In this document: positions 1 through 7,115 of the stretch, piece after piece
Numbering within the stretch: the first letter of the stretch is position 1
How the letters are laid out: each line of letters opens with the position of its first letter
Source: Pseudohalioglobus sediminis
GTDB lineage: Bacteria; Pseudomonadota; Gammaproteobacteria; Pseudomonadales; Halieaceae
NCBI RefSeq assembly: GCF_008370495.1
Contig: NZ_VTUX01000005.1
Location: 241,882-305,881 of the forward strand
Direction: 5' to 3'
DNA: 64,000 bases
Notes under the pieces: model-generated
Seen by the model: only the letters and a program-made list of their open reading frames with translations
Told to the model about the DNA's origin: nothing
Database searches by the model: none
Translations under genes and position numbers: made by a program

Positions 1-82
1 CGCTCGCCAGCGGCACGCAGCCGGTGAACAACAGTAGCAATGAAAACTGCAGTGCCCGGTGCAATGTGCTGGTCCGCTGCAA
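1..82 (-). CDS. Putative lipoprotein, N-terminal fragment (runs off the window)
   Basis: Reading leftward from a TTG codon whose first base is position 82, the frame stays open to the window edge (27 codons). It encodes a basic start, a hydrophobic stretch (FSLLLLF) and a lipobox-like LFTGC with the Cys at residue 22, as in a type II signal peptide. A GGGGAG ribosome-binding sequence lies about 9 bases before the TTG. A GTG at 109 in the same frame is a possible alternative start. The gene lies just downstream of argA on the same strand and may be co-transcribed with it. Only the signal region is visible, so no function can be given. Confidence 0.5.
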   Translation of the reverse strand, partial: MQRTSTLHRALQFSLLLLFTGCVPLAS

Positions 83-140
83 TGTCCTGCTCTCCCCCTG
101 GTAGCTCACGGCCTGCCCCTGCCCATTCGGCTGCAAGCCG

Positions 141-1457
141 CTAGAGCTCCTTGAAAAATACCTTGGAGCTGCGCTGCAGGTTGTACAGCGCCTGCTTGCG
201 TTCCGGCAATTGATCGCGCTGCGCCTCGGCAAAGCCCTGTTCAAGGAACCAGTGCGCCGTTTGTGTGCTGAGCACGAATACCCTGTCCAGGCCAAAGCCC
301 ATGGCCTCCTGTTCGAGCTCCTGCAACAGGCGTTTCGCCCTGTTGCCTCCGCGGTAGTCCGGGTGGGTCACGATGCAGGCCAGCTCGCCGCAGCCGTCTT
401 CAGGGAAGGGGTATAACGCGGCGCAGGCGATGATGCGGCCATCGCGCTCCAGTACGCGGAACAGGTCGATTTCCTGCTCCAGCAACTCCCGTGAGCGTTT
501 CAGCAGGATACCCTCCTGCTCCAGCGGCTCGATCAGTTCAATGATGCCGCCCACATCGTCGATGTCGGCGCGCCGTGATTTCTCATAGTCACTGGCCGAC
601 ACCAGGGTGCCGCTGCCGTCATGGGTGAAGAGTTCTTCCAGCAGCGCACAGTCATCGCGATAGCTGAGCACGTGACAACGGGGCACGCCCTCACGGCAAG
701 CCTGCCGGGCGGTGTGAATCAGGTCGGCCTGCTCGGCATCGTCCGGGCTGAGCTCGTCGAGTTCTCCCACGGCAAGCTGGTGAATCAGCTCTGCACTATC
801 GTCAACGATACCTTTCTCCGCACCGAACAGGATCAACTTGTCGGCGCAGATCGCCGCAGCACAACTTACCGCGACATCTTCCAGTGCCAGGTTGAAGATT
901 TCGCCGGTAGGGGAGTACCCCAGCGGTGACAGCAGCACGATAGAATCGTCCTGCAGCTGGCGGTGAATGCCCTCGGAATCGACGCGGCGCACCTTGCCGG
1001 TGTGCAGGAAGTCCACGCCGCCCACCACGCCGATCGGCCTGGCGGTGACGAAATTGCCGGAGCACACGCGCATCTGTGATCCCTGCATTGGGGAATTGGG
1101 CAGGCCCATGGATAACAGCGCTTCGATCTGTGCCCGCAGCGATCCGGCGGCATCCTTCACGTGTTCCAGCGCAGCGGTATCAGTGATGCGCACATCCTGG
1201 TGAAAACCGGTCTCCAGGCCCGCAGTTTCCAGCCGCTGGGCGATTTGCGGGCGCGCGCCGTGGATCAGTACCAGCTTCACGCCCAGGCTTTTCAGCAGGG
1301 CGATGTCATGAATGATGTTGGGGAAGTTTTCGTGTTGCGCCACCTCGCCCCCCAACATCAGCACGAAGGTCTTGCCCCGGTGCAGGTTGATGTAGGGTGC
1401 GGTGTTCCTGAACCAGCGGATGTGGGACCGGCCTGGCGTTGTCACGTTGTTGTCCAA
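141..1457 (-). CDS. argA: Amino-acid N-acetyltransferase (N-acetylglutamate synthase)
   Basis: Transfers acetyl from acetyl-CoA to L-glutamate, the first step of arginine biosynthesis, in the cytoplasm. The 438-residue product has the ArgA two-domain plan. An amino-acid-kinase-like domain covers about residues 25-275, with HRGKTFVLMLGGE near its start and LIHGARPQI after it. A GNAT acetyltransferase domain covers about 295-430, with the acetyl-CoA loop region HPDYRGGNRAKRLL. Length matches the E. coli enzyme (about 443). The start is TTG with no clear ribosome-binding site; a GTG four codons in is an alternative. argE lies upstream on the same strand, separated by 388 bases that hold a large inverted repeat. 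The classical kinase-like/GNAT fusion, not the short ArgA form, is encoded. Confidence 0.95.
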   Translation of the reverse strand: MDNNVTTPGRSHIRWFRNTAPYINLHRGKTFVLMLGGEVAQHENFPNIIHDIALLKSLGVKLVLIHGARPQIAQRLETAGLETGFHQDVRITDTAALEHVKDAAGSLRAQIEALLSMGLPNSPMQGSQMRVCSGNFVTARPIGVVGGVDFLHTGKVRRVDSEGIHRQLQDDSIVLLSPLGYSPTGEIFNLALEDVAVSCAAAICADKLILFGAEKGIVDDSAELIHQLAVGELDELSPDDAEQADLIHTARQACREGVPRCHVLSYRDDCALLEELFTHDGSGTLVSASDYEKSRRADIDDVGGIIELIEPLEQEGILLKRSRELLEQEIDLFRVLERDGRIIACAALYPFPEDGCGELACIVTHPDYRGGNRAKRLLQELEQEAMGFGLDRVFVLSTQTAHWFLEQGFAEAQRDQLPERKQALYNLQRSSKVFFKEL

Positions 1458-1562
1458 CTTGTTGATTAATAGCGGATTATCAAGGTTACCGAAGTCCGGG
1501 CAGTTTACCTAATGGCAATTTTGCACAAGCCTGATGAGGCGGGGTGTTTTTTGGCGGGCGCC

Positions 1563-1758
1563 GGTCCGTCGGCGGGGGGATACCCTGTCAACGACCGCAA
1601 GCTCCGTCGCGTTTTCGGGCCGCTGCGTAACTCGGCAACGGTTGCTGCTCGCAACCGTTAAGCGGCCTCAGACATCCACAGCGGACTGCCCCCGGAAACG
1701 CGACTGCGCAAAATGCGGCGGCCTGATTGTTGCCAGGGTATCCCCCCGCCAACGGCCC
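1563..1758. repeat. Compound inverted repeat (about 196 bp) between argE and argA
   Basis: The 388-base gap between argE and argA holds no credible gene but a striking nested palindrome. Outer arms 1563-1592 and 1729-1758 are complementary at 27 of 30 positions (core GGCGGGGGGATACCCTG). An inner pair, 1606-1619 and 1691-1704, matches at 13 of 14, followed by 1621-1625 with 1679-1683 (5 of 5). The centre is a perfect 9-bp hairpin with a 5-base loop (1637-1645 with 1651-1659, AACGGTTGC/GCAACCGTT). It could be a MITE-like or REP-like dispersed element or a structured RNA. No protein, target-site duplication or terminator T-run was recognised. Confidence 0.7.
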
Positions 1759-1845
1759 TCGTTACTTGCTTGAAGCGAAAGGGAAACGGTTGCATCCGGG
1801 CGGAAAGCCGGCCGGGCCAAAAGGCATGGAGCTGTTACGAGAGAA

Positions 1846-2997
1846 TCACAGGCAATAATGCCGAATAAACTGTTCCAGCAGGGCGATGCACGGTTTGATC
1901 TGATCCAGCGGCATAAACTCGTCCGGCTGGTGGGCCTGGTCGATAGAGCCCGGCCCCATGACGATGGTCTGCATGCCCAGCTGCTGCAGGAACGGGGCCT
2001 CGGTGGCGAAAGCCACGGCGATGGCGCTGTGGCCGGTGAGCTTCTCCGCCAGTTGTACCAGTTCGCTGTCCGCGCTTTCTTCAAACGGTGACACATCCTG
2101 GATCAGCGACCGCAGCTCAATGTCCAGGCCGCGCTGCTGCCCGACCAGGGCCAGGCGCTGGCGAATATCCTCGCGCACCTCGGCGTTGTCACCACCGGGG
2201 GTCATGCGCAGGTCGAAATGCAGCTCACTTTGCCCACAGATGCGATTGGGGCTGTCGCCGCCGTGGATATGACCCAGGTTGAGTGTCGGGTAGGCCACCT
2301 CAAATAGCGGATTGCTGTAGCGCTCGGCCATTTCGGCGCGGAAGTTGACCAGGTCACCCATGACCGCGTGCATCCCCTCCAGCGCATTGTTACCCAGCGC
2401 AGGGTTGGAGGAGTGGCCAGACTGCCCGTTGATGTGCACCGCCTCCATCATGATGCCCTTGTGCATGCGCACCGGCACCAGGGAGGTGGGTTCGCCGATG
2501 ATGGCCGCACGCGCTTTCGGCCGGCCGGCGGCAGCCAGCGCCCGGGCCCCGTTCATGGAGCTCTCCTCGTCGGCGGTGGCCAGCAGAATCAGTGGCTGTT
2601 GCAGTTCGACGTCGGTAAAGCTGGTTGCGGCGGCCAGCGCCAGTGGGAAAAACCCCTTCATGTCGGTGCTGCCAAGACCGTAAAGGCGGTTGTCACGTTC
2701 GCTCAGCGCCAGCGGGTCGCTCTGCCAGCGGCCTTCGTCAAAGGGCACCGTATCGGTGTGTCCCGCCAGCACCAGGCCGCCGGGACCGCTGCCGCGGGTG
2801 GCAATCAGGTTGGCTTTGTTGCCGCCCGGGTTGACCTCCTGGATTTCCGTGGAGAAACCCATGCCGGACAGCCACCCGGCCAGCAGGTCGATGACACCGC
2901 GATTGCCCTGGTCCCACGCCGGATCGGTGGAGCTCACCGAGGCCGTGCCGACCAGTTGTGTGAGTTGTTCGATGATGCGTTGTTCGATGCTAGGCAT
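1846..2997 (-). CDS. argE: Acetylornithine deacetylase
   Basis: Hydrolyses N2-acetyl-L-ornithine to ornithine and acetate in arginine biosynthesis; a cytoplasmic M20-family metallopeptidase-fold enzyme. The 383 residues match the ArgE length. Metal-site motifs are visible: LAGHTDTVPFD (His and Asp ligands, about residue 78), GLGSTDMKGFF (about 110), TADEESSMNGA (catalytic Glu and ligand, about 142), IIGEPTS (about 167), and the C-terminal MGPGSIDQAHQPDEFM with the last His ligand. The start is ATG. argA follows on the same strand, an argE-argA arrangement seen in other gammaproteobacteria. M20 relatives such as dapE exist, but the neighbouring argA supports argE. Confidence 0.95.
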   Translation of the reverse strand: MPSIEQRIIEQLTQLVGTASVSSTDPAWDQGNRGVIDLLAGWLSGMGFSTEIQEVNPGGNKANLIATRGSGPGGLVLAGHTDTVPFDEGRWQSDPLALSERDNRLYGLGSTDMKGFFPLALAAATSFTDVELQQPLILLATADEESSMNGARALAAAGRPKARAAIIGEPTSLVPVRMHKGIMMEAVHINGQSGHSSNPALGNNALEGMHAVMGDLVNFRAEMAERYSNPLFEVAYPTLNLGHIHGGDSPNRICGQSELHFDLRMTPGGDNAEVREDIRQRLALVGQQRGLDIELRSLIQDVSPFEESADSELVQLAEKLTGHSAIAVAFATEAPFLQQLGMQTIVMGPGSIDQAHQPDEFMPLDQIKPCIALLEQFIRHYCL

Positions 2998-3082
2998 GTG
3001 CTCTCGGCCACTGTGACAAGTGATTGGGCTGCAACAGCAGAACCCCGCGATGACACCTTGTCACTGCAGGAGGGGAGCGCCT

Positions 3083-3112
3083 AGTGTAGTCGTTGCGCGG
3101 CCGGACTGCGAA
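3083..3112 (-). promoter_or_regulatory. Candidate argE promoter
   Basis: On the minus strand a TACACT hexamer (3088-3083) is preceded by TTCGCA (3112-3107) with an 18-base spacer. The -35 match is weak. Transcription from here would give a leader of about 75-80 bases containing an inverted pair GTGACAAG (3015-3022) and CTTGTCAC (3057-3064). No ArgR box could be identified by eye. Confidence 0.22.
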
Positions 3113-3142
3113 CGCTGCCCGTTACCGCGCTTTGAGCCTGAA

Positions 3143-4423
3143 TCAGGGGTTGAATATACCCTTGAACAGGAAGAAGAAGAGAATCGCCAGGCCGGCGCCG
3201 GCGGGCAGGGTAATGATCCATGACATGAAGATGTTGCCGATCACCCGCAAATTGAGCGCGGCGATGCCGCGGGCAAAGCCGACACCGAGTACAGCGCCCA
3301 CCAGGGTGTGGGTTGTCGATATCGGCAGACCGGTTGCCGAGGCCAGTACCACGGTCGCGGCCGCACCCAGCTCCGCAGCAAAACCGCGACTGGGGGTGAG
3401 TTCGGTGATCTTGCGGCCCACGGTGGTAATCACTTTCCAGCCATAGGTGGCCAGGCCGATGACAATACCCAGCGCACCGACCAGCAGGATCCACCAGGGC
3501 ATGGCGGACTTGGCCGCAATTTCACCACCGGACTGCACGGTGCTGGCGATGGCGGCCAGCGGACCAACCGCATTGGCCACGTCGTTGGAGCCGTGGGCAA
3601 AGGCCATGGAGCAGGCGGTGAATACCATCAACACAGCGAATACGCGTTCCACGCTGCCAAAGCGGTTTTCGTGGTCGCGGTCGTCCTTGATGTTGCGCAG
3701 TAGCAGCGCACCGAAGCCGGCAACCAGCAGTCCAGCCAGGGCCGCGATTGGCAGGGCATTGGCAAACTTGCTGCCGAGGCCAAGATCGAAGTCTATTCCC
3801 ACGTGCTTGAGACCCTTCAGCAAGGTGACCATGCAGATCATGAAGCCGACCATCCACATGTACACCGGGATGAACTTCTTGGCCCTGTTGAACGGGTCCT
3901 CCGTGTCCAGGATCAACTTCTTCACGCTGATAAACAGGCCGAAGGAGATCGTGCCCGCGAGCACGGGCGACACCACCCAGGAAGCGACAATGCCGCCCAC
4001 CTTGCCCCAGTGGACCGCATCCATGGAGATGCCAACCGAGGCAAAGCCGACAATTGCGCCGACGATAGAGTGGGTAGTGGAGACGGGCCAGCCTTTCATG
4101 CTCGCTATCAGCAGCCAGGTGCCCGCCGCCAGCAGTGCCGACATCATGCCGTACACCATCAGCTGGGGCTCGTCTTCCATGACTGCCGGGTCAATGATGC
4201 CTTTGCGTATCGTGGATGTGACCTCCCCGCCGGCGAGATAGGCGCCGAGGAACTCGAAAATCATGGCGATGAGGATCGCCTGCTTGATGGTCAACGCGCG
4301 CGAACCCACCGAGGTTCCCATGGCGTTGGCGACGTCGTTGGCACCGATGCCCCAGGCCATAAAGAAGCCGAACATGCATGCCATGATCAGGAAGATAGTG
4401 CCGTACTGGGCGATAATTTCCAT
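3143..4423 (-). CDS. pit: Inorganic phosphate transporter, Pit family
   Basis: Inner-membrane low-affinity phosphate permease, probably H+- or cation-coupled (PiT/PHO4 family). The 426-residue protein is largely hydrophobic and carries the two inverted family signature repeats: GIGANDVANAMGTSVGSRAL near residue 26 and AHGSNDVANAVGPLAAI near 276. Matching VSTTHSIVGA and ISTTHTLVGA motifs follow each half. It lies 17 bases downstream of the DUF47 gene, the standard DUF47-pit pair, so the two are almost certainly one transcript. Regulation by PhoB is plausible given the box-like array upstream of the pair. No truncation is seen; the start is ATG. Confidence 0.94.
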   Translation of the reverse strand: MEIIAQYGTIFLIMACMFGFFMAWGIGANDVANAMGTSVGSRALTIKQAILIAMIFEFLGAYLAGGEVTSTIRKGIIDPAVMEDEPQLMVYGMMSALLAAGTWLLIASMKGWPVSTTHSIVGAIVGFASVGISMDAVHWGKVGGIVASWVVSPVLAGTISFGLFISVKKLILDTEDPFNRAKKFIPVYMWMVGFMICMVTLLKGLKHVGIDFDLGLGSKFANALPIAALAGLLVAGFGALLLRNIKDDRDHENRFGSVERVFAVLMVFTACSMAFAHGSNDVANAVGPLAAIASTVQSGGEIAAKSAMPWWILLVGALGIVIGLATYGWKVITTVGRKITELTPSRGFAAELGAAATVVLASATGLPISTTHTLVGAVLGVGFARGIAALNLRVIGNIFMSWIITLPAGAGLAILFFFLFKGIFNP

Positions 4424-4440
4424 GCTTGGACCCCCCTCTC

Positions 4441-5121
4441 TTATTTGGCCAACAGGATTTGCAGGCGGTCGCCCACGCTTTCAGCGCTGTCTGCCAGGGT
4501 GCCCAGCAGCGCCATAGCGCGGTAATAGAACATCACATCGACAGGGGGCAGTTCACTTTCCAGGCGGAAAAGTTTGCGACGCAGGGTGAACTGTTGTTTG
4601 TCGGTACTGCGTTCGAGTTTGTCGAGTTCCTTGAGCATGGCTTCAACGCGTTTCACTTCCAGTCCGGTGAAGCCTACTTCCAGCAGTTCGTCCAGCTCCT
4701 GAATGGCAGCCAGCGCGTTCTGGCAGCAGGCCACGCAGGTAGCGGTCAGATCCATAACCGCAGGCAACAACTTGTCGGGGAAACGCAGGTCCCGGCCCAT
4801 GACGATGCTGGAAAAATCCTTGGCGGTATTGGCTACCTGGTCCTGGATGGTCACCAGTCCCAGCAGGTCGGAGCGGGGCACGGGAAGGAACAGGCTCTTG
4901 GGCAGGTGGCGGCGCACCGAGCGCTTCAGCTTGTCGGCCTCTTTTTCCGCGGCGTTGATCGCCTTGTGGATTTCCTTGGCCCGGGTCCAGTCGTTGTCCG
5001 CCGCGGCCTGGATTAGCTCAGGTAAATGTTCAGCCGCCTCGGTGGCGATCTGCATGTGTTCCTGAATCGGGCCGATAGGTGAGCGCCCGAACAAATTGCC
5101 CAGAGGATTTCTGCTGGCCAT
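4441..5121 (-). CDS. DUF47 / PhoU-like protein, TIGR00153 family
   Basis: A 226-residue, mostly helical, charged cytoplasmic protein of the DUF47 family, distantly related to PhoU. These proteins are almost always encoded directly upstream of a Pit phosphate transporter, as here, and are thought to modulate its activity; the mechanism is not established. Features include the N-terminal NPLGNLFGRSPIGPIQEHM segment and the IHKAINAAEKEADKLKRSVR region characteristic of the family (residues about 48-67). The ATG is preceded by GGAG at about 9 bases. The gene is first in the minus-strand pair, so the promoter and phosphate-responsive site should lie at 5122-5220. Confidence 0.9.
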   Translation of the reverse strand: MASRNPLGNLFGRSPIGPIQEHMQIATEAAEHLPELIQAAADNDWTRAKEIHKAINAAEKEADKLKRSVRRHLPKSLFLPVPRSDLLGLVTIQDQVANTAKDFSSIVMGRDLRFPDKLLPAVMDLTATCVACCQNALAAIQELDELLEVGFTGLEVKRVEAMLKELDKLERSTDKQQFTLRRKLFRLESELPPVDVMFYYRAMALLGTLADSAESVGDRLQILLAK

Positions 5122-5159
5122 GTCTTATTCTCCAGTTATGGGAGGCGATGCAGGCACGC

Positions 5160-5214
5160 ATTGTAGGTAGCATGCGCGAGTTTGTCACAAAAGCTTCACA
5201 TATCTGACACATTT
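5160..5214 (-). promoter_or_regulatory. PhoB-box-like direct repeat array with candidate DUF47-pit promoter
   Basis: Read on the plus strand, 5182-5214 is three heptamers at exact 11-base spacing, each followed by four A/T bases: TTGTCAC-AAAA, GCTTCAC-ATAT, CTGACAC-ATTT. This is the geometry of PhoB half-sites (consensus CTGTCAT); matches allowing T or C at the last base are 6/7, 4/7 and 6/7. On the minus strand a TACAAT -10 lies at 5165-5160, with TGACAA/TTGTGA overlapping the array as the -35. PhoB could therefore activate or block DUF47-pit. In Sinorhizobium meliloti the equivalent orfA-pit operon is repressed by PhoB. The rest of 5215-5343 shows no clear signal. Confidence 0.45.
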
Positions 5215-5343
5215 CACCATGACCCACATCAAGAGGTGCGTGTGTCGACCCTGTGCTAGCATAGCGGGCCAGTGTTGAGGGCTGCCCCTGGAAGGGCGGT
5301 GGCGCAGGGGCGCGGGGCCTGGCGGAACATTCGGGGAGAAAAA

Positions 5344-7092
5344 ATGGAGCATCGCCTTGAGCTGGCGCCACTGACGCATCAATTGCACAGTGACGGTCGA
5401 TTGAGTGATGAGGATCTGGCCAGGGTAGCCCAGAACGCACACGTTAAGGTGCATCCCCTGATCTACCTCGCTGAACAGCGCATTGCCGATCGGGCGCGGC
5501 CGGGCCACGTCCTGGACATGGACGCATTGCTGGCCTGGCTTAGTGAGCAGACCAGCCAGCCCGCCTACGAGATTGACCCGCTCAAGATCAACGTTACTGC
5601 CGTGGCGGAGGTGATGTCCCAGGCCTTTGCCGAGCGTCATCGTATCCTCGCGGTGGAAGTTCACGACGACGAGGTGTGGATCGCCTCCGCAGAGCCGTAT
5701 ATCAATGCCTGGGAGGGCAACCTGGAGCACGTGTTGCGCAAGCGCATCCGTCGGGTGCTGGCAGATCCCCGGGACATTGCCCGCCATACTGCCGAGTTCT
5801 ACAACATGGCTGGCTCGGTGCGCGGCGCACGCGGCACCGAACGCCTGGAGGCGCGACCGGGCACCAACAACCTGGAGCAGATGCTGGAACTCGGCTCGAT
5901 GAATGAGCCGGACGCCAACGACCAGCATATCGTCAATATCGTTGACTGGCTTCTGCAATACGCCTTCGAGCAGCGCGCCAGTGACATCCATATCGAGCCG
6001 CGGCGGGATGTGGGCAACGTGCGTTTTCGTATCGACGGGGTTCTGCACAGCGTGTACGAATTGCCACAGCAGGTGGGCGCAGCAGTGACCAGCCGCATCA
6101 AGATTCTGGGTCGCATGGACGTGGCGGAGAAACGCCGACCCCAGGATGGTCGCCTGAAAACGCGCACCCCGGAGGGCAACGAGGTGGAGTTGCGCCTGGC
6201 CACGCTGCCCACGGCTTTCGGCGAAAAACTGGTCATGCGCATCTTCGACCCGGACGTGCTGCAGAAGAGTTTCCAGCAACTTGGCCTGGCCGAGGATGAC
6301 CTCGACCGTTGGCACCAGATGACGAGTATGGGCAACGGCATCGTGCTGGTCACGGGGCCGACCGGTTCGGGTAAAACCACGACGCTGTACTCGACGCTGC
6401 GCCAGCTGGCCACCTCCGAGGTCAACGTGTGTACCATTGAGGATCCAATCGAAATGATGGAGCCTGCCTTCAACCAGATGCAGGTCAATCACGGCATCGA
6501 GCTGGATTTTGCCTCTGGCGTGCGCGCATTGATGCGCCAGGACCCGGATATCATCATGATCGGTGAGATACGTGACCTGGAGACCGCCAACATGGCGGTA
6601 CAGGCGGCTTTGACTGGCCACCTGGTGCTGTCCACCCTGCACACCAACGATTCCCCGAGCTCGCTGTCGCGGTTGCTGGAACTGGGCGTGCCGGCCTATC
6701 TGATCAAGGCCACGGTCCGCGGCGTCATGTCACAGCGCCTGGTGCGTATGCTCTGTACCCATTGCAAGACGACCGAGCCGCTGGATCATGACGCCTGGCA
6801 GCAGCTGACCTCGCCCTGGCGGGTGGAGGCGCCGCAGGAAGTGGCGCGACCGGTCGGCTGCAAAGCCTGTCGCAACACCGGTTACATGGGCCGCCAGGGC
6901 ATCTATGAGGTACTGGTTAACAGCCCCGCGATCCAGGCCGAAATTCATACACAGCTGGAAACCAGCAGCATTCGCGAGCGCGCCATGAGCGAAGGTATGC
7001 GGACGCTGCGCCTGTCGGGCGCTACTCGCGTCGCCCGTGGCCAAACCACCATAGAGGAAGTGATGCGGGTGGCGCCGGTTCTCGAAGCCTGA
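5344..7092 (+). CDS. GspE/PulE-family type II secretion / type IV pilus-like ATPase
   Basis: Secretion-superfamily ATPase that would power assembly of a pilus-like fibre at the inner membrane. The 582 residues comprise a GspE N-terminal (MshEN-like) domain (about 1-150), a linker, and the ATPase core. The core has Walker A GPTGSGKTTT (about 339), the Asp box, Walker B DIIMIGEIRD (about 400), the His box ALTGHLVLSTLHTND, and a four-Cys zinc-binding segment (CTHC about 475, CKAC about 509) typical of GspE/PulE. The ATG at 5344 follows GGGGAG; the upstream in-frame extension to 5272 is not domain-like. No other secretion or pilus gene is nearby, so the partner machine is unknown; MshE-like or PilB-like roles are possible. 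Confidence 0.88.
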   Translation: MEHRLELAPLTHQLHSDGRLSDEDLARVAQNAHVKVHPLIYLAEQRIADRARPGHVLDMDALLAWLSEQTSQPAYEIDPLKINVTAVAEVMSQAFAERHRILAVEVHDDEVWIASAEPYINAWEGNLEHVLRKRIRRVLADPRDIARHTAEFYNMAGSVRGARGTERLEARPGTNNLEQMLELGSMNEPDANDQHIVNIVDWLLQYAFEQRASDIHIEPRRDVGNVRFRIDGVLHSVYELPQQVGAAVTSRIKILGRMDVAEKRRPQDGRLKTRTPEGNEVELRLATLPTAFGEKLVMRIFDPDVLQKSFQQLGLAEDDLDRWHQMTSMGNGIVLVTGPTGSGKTTTLYSTLRQLATSEVNVCTIEDPIEMMEPAFNQMQVNHGIELDFASGVRALMRQDPDIIMIGEIRDLETANMAVQAALTGHLVLSTLHTNDSPSSLSRLLELGVPAYLIKATVRGVMSQRLVRMLCTHCKTTEPLDHDAWQQLTSPWRVEAPQEVARPVGCKACRNTGYMGRQGIYEVLVNSPAIQAEIHTQLETSSIRERAMSEGMRTLRLSGATRVARGQTTIEEVMRVAPVLEA

Positions 7093-7115
7093 GCCTGCCG
7101 TTAAAGATCGTCGAT

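Noticed and set aside
1534..1773. Short open frame across the argE-argA inverted repeat
   Set aside because: It runs through the palindrome, lacks a ribosome-binding site and its protein resembles nothing; the stem structure explains the sequence.
5185..6642. Long open frame (485 codons) on the minus strand over the GspE-like gene
   Set aside because: It is antisense to a gene with complete ATPase motifs, has no recognisable domain or ribosome-binding site and is His/Gln-rich in the way typical of the opposite strand of GC-rich coding DNA.
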